This document shows, in pieces, positions 16,895 through 25,093 of a DNA stretch of 64,000 nucleotides. A program made the translations under genes and the position numbers. Position 1 is the first letter of the stretch. The number at the start of each line of letters is the position of its first letter. This DNA is from Planococcus donghaensis (GTDB taxonomy: Bacteria; Bacillota; Bacilli; Bacillales_A; Planococcaceae): the NCBI RefSeq assembly GCF_001687665.2, contig NZ_CP016543.2:620001-684000 (forward strand). Reading direction: 5' to 3'. The notes below the pieces were generated by a model. The model saw only the letters and a list, made by a program, of their open reading frames with translations, did not search any database and was not told the origin of the DNA.

Positions 16895-16982
16895 ACCATT
16901 CGGTAACCCAGCCATCGTAGATTGTTTGCCAATCCGTAGATCTGTGGTTTTGCGTCTTTGTTTTTCAACAAATTTGCCTTTT
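16895..16982 (-). ncRNA. c-di-GMP-I (GEMM-I) riboswitch upstream of subtilase
   Basis: Read on the minus strand the conserved GEMM-I blocks appear in order: GGCAAA, a stem TTTGTT/AACAAA capped by a GAAA tetraloop, GACGCAAAACCAC, TCTACGG, then ATGGCTGGGTTACCG. The last block is nearly the same as in the Vibrio cholerae Vc2 aptamer. The P1 helix is weak or unclear. Ligand binding should hold the 3' edge of the aptamer and let the adjacent terminator form, turning the gene off. The off direction is inferred from the terminator/antiterminator overlap. Confidence 0.9.
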
Positions 16983-17683
16983 CGTTTTTTAGTTGTGAGA
17001 GAATTTTACTTAAATTTACTGAATGATTAGAAAATGCAATTTATTAACATTATAAGAATCTTTGTACCTACTGTCAACTGAAAATGTAATTATAATTGCT
17101 TATTATGGTCTTTATTTCTTTTATATATTTCCAACTTTTTTTATCAGATTTTTTGATGGAAAATATAGTCGATAGGAAGTTTTTTTAGTGTATTGGTGAA
17201 AATCATTTGGTAAGACTGGGAAAACCATTTGGTAAGACTGGGAAAACCATTTTGTTAAAGCCTAAGTTATGAAATTATGCGTAAGCTCTATTCATTTTTT
17301 AAATTTACACGGCAATTAAAATTATTTAGGAAAAAGTAGTTCAATAGAAGTTGAGAACATTTTTGTTCGAAAGTGCTGAGTTGGAATTCACAAATTTCAA
17401 CCGTGCAGATTTTTTGGCATTCTTTTTTTAGTCTCGCAAAAATAGGAAACTGTAAATGACCAATAAATTGGCTAGAGAAATTTAGTTACGTGAATGCTAT
17501 ATGAACTAGAGAGTTGCTGTGTTATATTGGTAATATTATAGTATATATGGGAATTTATTAATACTACAAAAGTACTATATTAGAAATTTGTTTACAAAAA
17601 ACGATTTAATAACTTATTAATCGACACTAAGTCAAAATAGTACGCACGATCTTATCTCTCTAATCAGAAAGGGGCTTATACAC
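16983..17683. other. AT-rich intergenic region with a 22-bp tandem duplication
   Basis: About 700 bp without a credible gene between divergent transcription units. It must hold the subtilase promoter and that of the Ltp lipoprotein. CATTTGGTAAGACTGGGAAAAC occurs twice in tandem (17204-17225, 17226-17247), with a partial third copy. No RNA structure recognised otherwise. Confidence 0.6.
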
Positions 17684-18469
17684 ATGTGGAAAAATAAAAA
17701 AGTAGTAGCGACGGCGGGACTCATCGTTTTGTTGAGTGGCTGTGGTGAAGAAACAATCGAGAAAGACGAACCAATCATTGAAACACCAGAAGTGGAAGCT
17801 GCAGAGCCAGAAAAAGCTGAAGAAGTCGCAAAAGTGGAGACAGAAGAAAAGGAAAAAGCGGAAGCGGAAGAACAAGCGAAAGCTGAGGCAGCAGCAAAAG
17901 AAAAAGCCGAGGCAGAGGAAAAAGCGAAGGCTGAAGCAGAAGAACAGAAAAAAGCTGATGAAAAGGCAAAAGCCGAAGAACAAGCAAAAGCCGAAGCTGA
18001 AGCTGAAGAGGCAGCACGTATAGAAGCAGAAAATGCGGGTACTGTTTCACAACAACAAGCGGCACGAATGGCTGAAGATTATATTTCGTATACCGCGTTT
18101 TCGAAAAGCGGCCTGATCGATCAATTGGAGTTTGAAGGGTTTAGTAACGCGGATGCCACATTTGCAGCAGAAAAAATCGATGTGGATTGGAGCGAGCAAG
18201 CAGTAAAGGCCGCTGAAAATTATATCGCATACACGGCTTTTTCGAGGAAAGGTCTCATCGAGCAGTTGGAATTTGAAGGCTATAGTAATGACAATGCGAC
18301 ATACGCAGTAGACGAAATTACTGTCGACTGGAGCGAACAAGCGATATTAGCTGCAGAGAATTACATCGCGTACACGTCGTTTTCGAGATCGGGTCTGATT
18401 GAACAACTGATGTTTGAGGGGCATAGTAAAGCGGATGCTACGAATGCTGTGGATGTTATTGGGCTTTAA
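17684..18469 (+). CDS. Ltp-family surface lipoprotein with three Ltp repeats
   Basis: A 261-residue protein. It has a lipoprotein signal with an LSGC lipobox, then about 95 residues of almost pure Ala/Glu/Lys (a single long helix or stalk). Three tandem 45-residue repeats of the host-surface-exposed lipoprotein (Ltp, PF07553) type follow: each has QAxxxAExYIxYTxFSxxGLIxQLxFEG then DATxAxD. Ltp of Streptococcus thermophilus prophage TP-J34 blocks DNA injection by superinfecting phage, so an anti-phage role at the cell surface is plausible. The repeats also occur in chromosomal proteins of unknown role. Confidence 0.85.
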   Translation: MWKNKKVVATAGLIVLLSGCGEETIEKDEPIIETPEVEAAEPEKAEEVAKVETEEKEKAEAEEQAKAEAAAKEKAEAEEKAKAEAEEQKKADEKAKAEEQAKAEAEAEEAARIEAENAGTVSQQQAARMAEDYISYTAFSKSGLIDQLEFEGFSNADATFAAEKIDVDWSEQAVKAAENYIAYTAFSRKGLIEQLEFEGYSNDNATYAVDEITVDWSEQAILAAENYIAYTSFSRSGLIEQLMFEGHSKADATNAVDVIGL

Positions 18470-18561
18470 TAAAGTGTTGTCTGATATAGGGATGAGTCTC
18501 CGACTATAGATAGATTTGAGGTTATTCGAGTGGTCTAATATTTAGTTCGCTTCGGCGCTTT

Positions 18562-18618
18562 GGGCTAGGCGAAGCAAGAAGCCAGGAAGTGCGCCTGTCT
18601 TCTTGCTTCGCCTAGCCC
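18562..18618. repeat. Long perfect inverted repeat (REP/MITE-like hairpin)
   Basis: A 20-base arm (18562-18581) is perfectly complementary to 18599-18618, with an inner CAGG/CCTG pairing. There is no T-run. GC-rich flanks (GCTTCGGCGC and GGACGCGCCG) differ from the AT-rich surroundings. This looks like a dispersed palindromic element; only one copy lies in this window. Confidence 0.75.
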
Positions 18619-18716
18619 GTGGACGCGCCGTCGCTGGTATGCGGTTCTCCTTATTCATAGTAGAACATAGCTGCTTTTCTAAACAGGTTATTGGCTAATA
18701 CCAGAAACAATCACGA

Positions 18717-18757
18717 TAAAAGAGGTGTTGGAATGAGTCTATTCCAACACCTCTTTT
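18717..18757. terminator. Bidirectional Rho-independent terminator
   Basis: AAAAGAGGTGTTGGAA pairs with TTCCAACACCTCTTTT. It serves both the Ltp lipoprotein gene and the convergent sbtA-like gene. Confidence 0.92.
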
Positions 18758-18795
18758 TCTATGTTCATCAAATGACACCCATGATTCTTTTAGAT

Positions 18796-19818
18796 TTAAT
18801 GAGTAAATTGAGCTAAAGCAAAGTAGAAAGGAATGCCTACGATTAAATTGAATGGGAAGGTAACGCCGAGAGACAGACCGAGATATATAGATGGGTTGGC
18901 CTCAGGAACCGATGCGCGTAAAGCTGCCGGTGCGGCGATATAAGAAGAGCTTCCCGCTAGTACACCCATTAAGACCACGCCCCCAAGAGATAGTCCGACC
19001 CAATTCCCTACTAAGACACCTGCACTCCCACCAATTAGCGGAACACATAGACCGAATAGGAGGATTTTCCAGCCGTGCTTACTGATTTCAGGAAGGCGCT
19101 CTCCTGCGATCAACCCCATATTTAATAAGAAGAGAATTAAGATGCTTCCATAAAGATCGATAAACAGCGGTTTAACAATCGATTCAGCGTTTTGTCCCAC
19201 CAGCCAGCCGATGATCAAACTACCCATCAAGAGCAGGACACTTTTGCCCAACAAGCTGTCGCGCAGCACTTCTTTGTCAAACAAATTCATGAAGGATGAA
19301 AAGTTCATCCCTAATTTTGGTGGAGTGCCGGGAGCATTTAAGAGATCTCCTGAATCGGTTTTATGTAAAATCCGCAACAGCAGCAGGGAAATGATGATGG
19401 CTGGACTTTCCAATAAAACTACCAGTGCATTCATAAAGCCTTCATAGCCGATCTGTTTCTTTTCAAGGAAGGAGATGGCGGCTCCGTATGTGACAATGCT
19501 GACAGAACCGTATGTAGCCGCAAGTCCGATAGAGTTATGAAGATCCATTTTCATCGCGAGAAGTGCAACCAATACAAGTACCGGAATGGTGATGCCCAAA
19601 AGCAAAGTTCCAGCAATCGGTTTAATAACGGTGTGGAGTTCGTAATGAGACAGCTCCATGCCGCCTTTAATGCCAATCGCCACTAACAAGTAGATGCTTA
19701 AGGCTTCACTCAAGCCGGCAGGGAATTTCAAATCCGATTTGACTAAAGCGGCAACGACCCCCAACACAAAAAATAAAACGACAGGGGACAATAAATTTTG
19801 AATCATAATATCATACAT
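18796..19818 (-). CDS. sbtA: Sodium-dependent bicarbonate transporter, SbtA family
   Basis: A 340-residue, roughly ten-helix membrane protein with SbtA-family features: an early ALSIYLLVAIGIKGG motif, a central cytoplasmic loop of about 35 residues, and paired glycine-rich crossover helices. SbtA is a Na+/HCO3- symporter first known from cyanobacteria. ATG 19818 is chosen because AAAGGAG lies upstream and the longer frame starts in unrelated sequence. A MpsC-like gene lies upstream on the same strand; MpsAB of Staphylococcus is a dissolved-inorganic-carbon supply system, so the pair suggests bicarbonate supply. Its leader holds a very long terminator-like hairpin. Confidence 0.82.
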   Translation of the reverse strand: MYDIMIQNLLSPVVLFFVLGVVAALVKSDLKFPAGLSEALSIYLLVAIGIKGGMELSHYELHTVIKPIAGTLLLGITIPVLVLVALLAMKMDLHNSIGLAATYGSVSIVTYGAAISFLEKKQIGYEGFMNALVVLLESPAIIISLLLLRILHKTDSGDLLNAPGTPPKLGMNFSSFMNLFDKEVLRDSLLGKSVLLLMGSLIIGWLVGQNAESIVKPLFIDLYGSILILFLLNMGLIAGERLPEISKHGWKILLFGLCVPLIGGSAGVLVGNWVGLSLGGVVLMGVLAGSSSYIAAPAALRASVPEANPSIYLGLSLGVTFPFNLIVGIPFYFALAQFTH

Positions 19819-19872
19819 AATAATCAGTTCTCCTTTATAAATCGAGTGTATGGTGCAGATTTTTTCATAAAA

Positions 19873-19935
19873 AAACCGGTACCATTCAACAGGCAATGAT
19901 GAATAAGCTCATCGCCAATTGAATGGTACCGGTTT
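19873..19935 (-). promoter_or_regulatory. Long terminator-like hairpin in the sbtA leader
   Basis: A 17-base arm (19873-19889, AAACCGGTACCATTCAA) is perfectly repeated in inverse at 19919-19935. The 29-base loop holds a second smaller stem (GGC-ATGA with TCAT-GCC). On the minus strand the hairpin is followed by a run of T. It can end the mpsC-like transcript or act as an attenuator for sbtA. Confidence 0.75.
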
Positions 19936-19979
19936 ACCCGCAGCCCAAGTTGCCTTGTTCTGAAAGTCTCCCATTATAT

Positions 19980-20354
19980 TTATTTTAATTTTTCTTGCAG
20001 ATTTCCGGATAACCTAAACACCATGATGCGTTCTCCGGTGTGGGTGCTGATATCGGTATGGAAGCTTTTCACTTCTTCTCCGGTTAGCTCCTGTATGACA
20101 GTTCCCAAATACTCACGGCCAGATTCGACTAAATCCGAACGCATTCTTTTAACAGCCAACAAACCTTCTTTGGCACTGCATAATGTATACTCGGCAGGTG
20201 TTAAAACGCCGCTTAATGAAATGACCAGCATATCTCGGAGAATATCTGTTTTTACCGAAACAGAGCCTCTGCCTAAAAAATCTTTTTCCCACTGGGTTAA
20301 GGTTTTGCTGATCTCCGCTTCCAAAGATCCTTTTGTCCATTTACTATGCTCCAT
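19980..20354 (-). CDS. MpsC/DUF2294 family protein
   Basis: A 124-residue soluble protein whose pattern matches the DUF2294 (MpsC) family: a basic N-terminal helix, GRGSVSVKTDILRDMLVISL, a central VKRMRSDLVESGR helix, and a C-terminal THTGERIMVFRLSGN strand pair. MpsC is named after the Staphylococcus mpsABC locus, where MpsAB supplies bicarbonate or CO2; the role of MpsC itself is unclear. AGGGGG precedes the ATG. Together with the downstream sbtA it points to a carbon-supply module. Confidence 0.78.
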   Translation of the reverse strand: MEHSKWTKGSLEAEISKTLTQWEKDFLGRGSVSVKTDILRDMLVISLSGVLTPAEYTLCSAKEGLLAVKRMRSDLVESGREYLGTVIQELTGEEVKSFHTDISTHTGERIMVFRLSGNLQEKLK

Positions 20355-20977
20355 TTATTGTTCCCCCTAATAAAGAAAAACGGCATACTTCTACACCTGC
20401 AAAAAATGCAGATATAAAAATACACCGTCCCACCATGCTTTTAACCAATGATTCCCCACACTTCTTCATCCAATCAATAAGAAACTTATTAACTGCCTGC
20501 TTAAGCCTGAAACAACACTTGGTTACCAGTTTAAATTTTACGGTTATTCTGTTGAAGTAATCTTATCCAATCTGTTTTGGGTTGTCAATAGGATGTTTTT
20601 GGGAGAGGGAGTTGCTTAGAAGGTGGTTTGGAAAATGGGGTTTTTGAGAAAGATATCCTTGGGCTCTATCAGTACTTCGAATATGATTTTTTGTTGTCAG
20701 TCTATTTAACTTTTAGCGCTGTAGCCTCCTCACAATAGACTTTACAAAATAACATTAGTAAAAAGTTAAAGTAAATTTTGTGAGTTTAAATACAAAAAAG
20801 TAAATATCTGTTTTATTAATAAGCGCTCTATGGTATGTTTACCCATATAATATATGTAATCTCTGCTCTGTAGCGAAGCTTTGCACACGTATAAAATGTA
20901 TTTCTTACTATATAAATAACAACTAAAACGAGGGCTCAGTTGTCTTGGCAAATACAAATAAAATGGAGGATGTTCTT
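20355..20977. other. Intergenic region, divergent promoters
   Basis: About 620 bp, AT-rich, between the divergent mpsC-like and lipoprotein genes. The first 200 bases are the mpsC leader on the minus strand and contain several short hairpins but no family I recognise. No gene is supported. Confidence 0.5.
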
Positions 20978-21655
20978 ATGATAAAAAAATGGTTTATTCC
21001 AGTAGTGATTAGTTCTATCGTTTTGGCGGGTTGTGGATCGGATACCACAAAAATCAGTGATGAGTCAGAAAATACTACGACCACAGCAAGTGAGCAAGAT
21101 TCAACTACAGATAATGAAAAAACTGAAAGTGAAGGTGAATCTGAAGAAGTCGAAGAAGCTGCAGAAATTGACGAAGACGTACAGGAAGATGACAGCATGA
21201 AAGCCACAAATACTTACACAAATAAAGAGTTAGGCATTACCGGCGAGGTTGGACCGATGAAGTACGAAATTCCTGGAATTCAGTTAAAAGTAATCGAGCC
21301 GAAAGACCAAGCGACAGCTGATCTTTTTGAAGTAGCAGTAGGTGATGAAGTACATGCTTTCACTATTCAATTAGTGGGAGAAAATACATCTGAAGAAGAC
21401 ATGAGCTTTTATCTTGGCCAAGCTGTAGCAATTACTAACACTAAAGAACAGCTAGATCCAGACATGATCCTGTCTGAATATATTGAAGGCGAGTACATGG
21501 GGCAGGTGCGCCATGAAGGCCATAACGTATATATTTTGAAAAACTCAACAGTAGATCAACTTGAAAGTATTGAACTGCGAATTATGGCACCAATGGACAG
21601 CAATTATGAAACAGTTGGAGAAGATGTCTCCCATAAAATTGAAGTTAATAAATAA
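20978..21655 (+). CDS. Lipoprotein of unknown function
   Basis: A 225-residue protein with a signal peptide and LAGC lipobox, about 55 residues of Ser/Thr/Glu-rich linker, and a C-terminal domain of about 150 residues beginning at a conserved-looking TNKELGITGEVG segment. GGAGG at 20965-20969 selects ATG 20978. It may belong to one of the Bacillales lipoprotein DUFs (DUF5068-like), but I am not sure. A strong terminator follows. Confidence 0.75.
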   Translation: MIKKWFIPVVISSIVLAGCGSDTTKISDESENTTTTASEQDSTTDNEKTESEGESEEVEEAAEIDEDVQEDDSMKATNTYTNKELGITGEVGPMKYEIPGIQLKVIEPKDQATADLFEVAVGDEVHAFTIQLVGENTSEEDMSFYLGQAVAITNTKEQLDPDMILSEYIEGEYMGQVRHEGHNVYILKNSTVDQLESIELRIMAPMDSNYETVGEDVSHKIEVNK

Positions 21656-21664
21656 ATGAAATAT

Positions 21665-21702
21665 AAATTAGACCCCAAACGATTTTTGTTTGGGGTCTAA
21701 TT
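21665..21702 (+). terminator. Rho-independent terminator
   Basis: TTAGACCCCAAAC pairs with GTTTGGGGTCTAA around ATTTTT, a 13-bp stem ending the lipoprotein gene. Confidence 0.9.
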
Positions 21703-21981
21703 GCTTAAAATTGGGAATGGAATAAACATCTGATGTAAATTACAAAAATATTGCAAAAACTAGATGCTCAAATTGCTAAATAATGCTAGACTGAAAAACA
21801 ACTACCATACAGGATTTTACATATATAGGAGGGGTGAGTACATCCAGTATTATCTAAAACGAAATCCCCCTTCAAAGTTCATCGATTACGTACTAGAAGA
21901 TCATATCGAATAGGTGCACGATTCTAATCTTGAACTTTTATAGAAACATTCGATTTTTTCAGATAGAGAGGTTGAAGTTTT
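21703..21981. other. Left edge of the accessory island; no intact gene
   Basis: A short open segment, roughly 21846-21911, reads as a C-terminal peptide of about 20 residues ending at TAG with no start or RBS, and looks like the leftover end of a lost gene. The rest is AT-rich and must hold the promoter of the GIY-YIG gene. Confidence 0.35.
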
Positions 21982-23592
21982 ATGGGTACGATTGAACTAA
22001 AGACATGGGACTTCAATAAAACTGCGTTGGATAGTATCAAGAAAGAAGCTTACTTTGATTATCCAGTCGTTTACTTTTTGAACAATAATACCACTGTATA
22101 TATTGGGGAGACTGTTGCCTTTAAAAATCGGATGAAATCTCACTTAAGTAATATTGAGAGAAAGAAATTAGAAAAAATGACGCTCATCATTCATGAAAAG
22201 TTTCACCGATCAGCTACCTATAATATAGAAACAAAATTAATCAATTATTTTTTAGGCGATAATCGATACAAGCTGCAAAACAAGAGTCAAACGATGCAAA
22301 GTGTTATGCACAATTATCATGATAAAGAATTCTACGACATAAAAATTTTCAATGAGATTTGGACAGAACTGTTGAATAGGAACATGGTAAATAGCCCGGC
22401 TCATGTAATTGAAAATAAAGACATCTTTAAACTTTCTCCTTTTAAAGAACTGACGATGACCCAACTCGAGCTTAAAACAAAAATTATAGAAGTGTGTGAA
22501 GAACACATCGATGATGATGAAACGTTTGTCTTTATGGTTAAAGGTGAAGCGGGTGTTGGTAAAAGTGTGGTCTTAAGTTCCGTGTTCAATAGCATCCAGG
22601 AACGAGCGGCTGACAAAAATTCCAACCTCCATCAAACGAAGAATTACTTACTCGTCAACCATTCAGAAATGCTGAAAACGTATAAAAATATCGCAGCTAA
22701 TGTGAAGTTTCTTAAAAAGAATAACTTTGATAAGCCTACAAGTTTTATTAACAAGCAAAAGAAAGCTGCAGAAAAAGCGGACATTGTTTTAGTCGATGAA
22801 GCACATTTATTGCTGAGCAGAGCGGATGCGTTCAATGGCTTTAATGAGAACAATCAATTAGAAGAAATCATTAAACACAGCAAAGTCGTCATCGTTGTCT
22901 ATGATGAAAAACAAGTATTAAAACTGAAAAGTTATTGGGACGAAGAGCGACTCAAGAAAATAGTGTCAGACTATCAAAGAGGAGAGCCTTACGTTTTAAG
23001 AGAACAGTTCCGCATGGATGCTGGCGACGATGTTATCAACTGGATCGATAATTTTGTAGAGAAGCGAATTCTACAGCTGCCAAAAGATGAACTCTATGAT
23101 TTTCAAATATTCGACTCGGCCAAGGAAATGCATGATGCCATAGTGGAAAAGAATAAAGAACACGGCCTCTCCAGAGTGGTTTCGACATTCGATTATGAAC
23201 ATAAGAAAGATGGCGAGCAGTATTATATTAGAGAAGACAGTCTTGAGATTCCATGGAACTCAACCGACACTAAAAACACCTGGGCAGAAAAGCCGGAGAC
23301 AATCAAAGAAGCGGGGTCCATCTATACGATTCAAGGCTTCGACCTGAATTATGTAGGAGTGATTTTGGGGCCATCAGTTACATATGATGAACAGAATGGT
23401 TGCGTGAAGATCCTTACTGAAAAATATAGCGATACCGAAGCTTTCAGAGGAAAAGAAGGCATTGAGGATGTTGAAAGAGCGAAAGAGCAGATTATATTGA
23501 ATTCGATTAATGTGTTGATGAAGAGGGGGATAAAGGGGCTTTATGTTTTTGCTAGTGATGAGGGGTTAAGGGAGCGGCTTATAGCACTCTAA
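21982..23592 (+). CDS. GIY-YIG nuclease fused to a DUF2075 (Schlafen-like) helicase
   Basis: A 536-residue protein. The N-terminal GIY-YIG domain shows VVYFL then VYIG (Tyr31, Tyr40-Ile-Gly42) and a following Arg50. From about 150 a DUF2075/superfamily-1-like ATPase starts: Walker A GEAGVGKS, Walker B IVLVDEAH, an arginine-finger-like REQFRMD region, and a late IQGFDLNYVGV motif. The combination of a DNA-cutting module with a helicase, in a genomic island, fits a stand-alone nucleic-acid restriction factor, but no function is proven for this architecture that I can name. It is followed by an island repeat element. Confidence 0.85.
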   Translation: MGTIELKTWDFNKTALDSIKKEAYFDYPVVYFLNNNTTVYIGETVAFKNRMKSHLSNIERKKLEKMTLIIHEKFHRSATYNIETKLINYFLGDNRYKLQNKSQTMQSVMHNYHDKEFYDIKIFNEIWTELLNRNMVNSPAHVIENKDIFKLSPFKELTMTQLELKTKIIEVCEEHIDDDETFVFMVKGEAGVGKSVVLSSVFNSIQERAADKNSNLHQTKNYLLVNHSEMLKTYKNIAANVKFLKKNNFDKPTSFINKQKKAAEKADIVLVDEAHLLLSRADAFNGFNENNQLEEIIKHSKVVIVVYDEKQVLKLKSYWDEERLKKIVSDYQRGEPYVLREQFRMDAGDDVINWIDNFVEKRILQLPKDELYDFQIFDSAKEMHDAIVEKNKEHGLSRVVSTFDYEHKKDGEQYYIREDSLEIPWNSTDTKNTWAEKPETIKEAGSIYTIQGFDLNYVGVILGPSVTYDEQNGCVKILTEKYSDTEAFRGKEGIEDVERAKEQIILNSINVLMKRGIKGLYVFASDEGLRERLIAL

Positions 23593-23599
23593 GCAAAGC

Positions 23600-23712
23600 A
23601 TCCATAGGTCGAACAATATAAAATGGAATTGCCTCCTAGGAAAAGAAACAATTCTAAACGATTTTGACAATGCACTACGATTCATAATTGTGTCGCTCCC
23701 TAGGAAGCGATA
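23600..23712 (+). repeat. Island repeat element, copy 1 (short form)
   Basis: Starts with CATAGGTCGAACAATATAAA, a terminal-arm variant. It then carries the signature AAACAATTCTAAACGATTT and TTGACAATGCACTAC, and ends AATTGTGTCGCTCCCTAGGA. The central hairpin block is deleted. It lies eight bases after the stop of the GIY-YIG gene. Confidence 0.75.
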
Positions 23713-23797
23713 TCTACTGAGAAAGTTATGTGAATCACAAATCCTAAGTTGAATCGGACTTCACAAAATCTACAATTACAGAAGGAGCGGTATAGAA

Positions 23798-24019
23798 ATG
23801 TCAGAACTAAAAAAGTTCATGCCAAAGTTAGAGGATATGGAAGAATTCAAAGAAGCTGCTAATGAAGTAAGTAAGGCGTTTGGGGACTCAATAAGAAAAC
23901 ATCCTGAAAGAGCGTTAAGTATAGGAGGGGGCTTAGTGGGCCTCTATATCTTAAAGAACAAAAAAATAAAATTCAAACTAAAAAAAGGAGATTTAGATGT
24001 TGAATTCGAAACGGAATAA
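23798..24019 (+). CDS. Small protein with one hydrophobic segment, unknown
   Basis: A 73-residue protein with an N-terminal acidic amphipathic half, a central glycine-rich hydrophobic stretch (LSIGGGLVGLYIL, about 43-55) and a C-terminal Lys-rich then acidic tail. AAGGAG precedes the ATG. The product may insert in or associate with the membrane. Family not recognised. Island gene between repeat copies 1 and 2. Confidence 0.65.
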   Translation: MSELKKFMPKLEDMEEFKEAANEVSKAFGDSIRKHPERALSIGGGLVGLYILKNKKIKFKLKKGDLDVEFETE

Positions 24020-24164
24020 TTTTTTTGGAATATCGACTTTTGTGTAAATTATTTTGAATAGGTTTAATAAATAGATTTGATGAAAAATCACTCATTTAAT
24101 GTGTCGCTTCCAGAAAGTGACAGGCAATTAATATAAGTCTCCCCATTCAACTGGAGGACATCAA

Positions 24165-24707
24165 TTGAGCTTTAGTTGTTTTGGAGCGGAGGTAAGAGTT
24201 TTGGGAATATTTATTCAATGGCTACCTGCTGTTTCCGTAATAGTTGCGGCATTCGCTACTTTTGTTACTTACAGATCTTATTTAGCAAATCAACGTTTTG
24301 CAGAAGCTAATTATAAGCCGATATTGAGGGTGAAAAAAACAAGGGCATATCGAGACTTTTGGGGTGTTCTTTTCGAAAATGAATTAAATAGATATTGCTT
24401 AATCAAAACAGTCACTTTCACTGACGAAAGAGTAAAGTGCGAATATGCTGGACATATGGTTGTAACAGAGGACAATAGTATGTTTAACCGAAATTTAGCT
24501 TTAGAGCCTACAAAAGATGTTGGTCCTTTTGTTAAATTAATAGCTCAAAATAACGAAAAAATTATAGGTGAAATTGTGTTAGAAGTAGAAAGCTTCCTAG
24601 GACAAAAATATAAAATTACAACGCCTGAAATTATATTTGAAAACAAAGATATTAAGAATCAAAATAGAATGTGGCTAGAATTTTTAAAGGTAGAAAAAGT
24701 TAAATAA
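24165..24707 (+). CDS. Single-pass membrane-anchored protein, unknown
   Basis: A 180-residue protein with one transmembrane helix (about 14-34) and a 140-residue soluble domain, probably beta-rich. The start is uncertain: TTG 24165 has GGAGG seven bases upstream; TTG 24201 also has GGAGG at a good distance. Not recognised. It sits directly before repeat copy 2, in the accessory island. Confidence 0.65.
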   Translation: MSFSCFGAEVRVLGIFIQWLPAVSVIVAAFATFVTYRSYLANQRFAEANYKPILRVKKTRAYRDFWGVLFENELNRYCLIKTVTFTDERVKCEYAGHMVVTEDNSMFNRNLALEPTKDVGPFVKLIAQNNEKIIGEIVLEVESFLGQKYKITTPEIIFENKDIKNQNRMWLEFLKVEKVK

Positions 24708-24723
24708 ATCTTAAAAAGCGAAA

Positions 24724-24872
24724 CTGGGAAAGAAACAATTCTAAACGATTTTGACAATACACTACAATTTAAAATGTTATTCATAGGAAGTTCTCTGAAA
24801 TCAATGTTTTTAGATATAGCTATTCAGGATTATTTAGGAGTATAAATTGTTTGGGGAAGTTTCGTTTCCTGG
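24724..24872 (+). repeat. Island repeat element, copy 2
   Basis: Begins ACTGGGAAAGAAACAATTC, has TTGACAATACACTACAATTT, and ends TATAAATTGTTT with GTTTCCTGGGAAA beyond. The central part differs from other copies and lacks the CCACACCCGC hairpin. It follows the 24165-24707 gene by 17 bases. Confidence 0.8.
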
Positions 24873-24899
24873 GAAATGAAACTTTTACGTCTTACAGGT

Positions 24900-25026
24900 T
24901 TGTGACGGTGCAGAAGCGAAGAGAGTATTAATCCAAGCTGAATCAATTATGGATCTTCAGACAGTGCCATCGGTGTTTTATTCGGATCCTATGTATGAGG
25001 CTTATAAGACGTTGGGGGCAAGGTAA
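24900..25026 (+). pseudogene. C-terminal remnant of an unidentified gene
   Basis: A frame open for 40 codons ends at TAA 25024-25026, with a protein-like sequence (MDLQTVPSVFYSDPMYEAYK near its end) but no start or RBS. It begins right after repeat copy 2, as if the element or a recombination event had cut off the upstream part. Parent family not identified. Confidence 0.45.
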
Positions 25027-25093
25027 ATAAATGAAAGATAAGAAGCGTTCAATTTGATTGAGTTCTTCTTTTGAAAAATAAGGAGGGGATAAT

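Noticed and set aside
17660..18065. Long minus-strand and alternate-frame ORFs in the lipoprotein region
   Set aside because: They are shadows of the low-complexity Glu/Ala/Lys codons of the Ltp lipoprotein and have no RBS.
20355..20560. T-box or other known riboswitch in the mpsC-like leader
   Set aside because: No T-box sequence, no recognisable aptamer consensus; only short stems.
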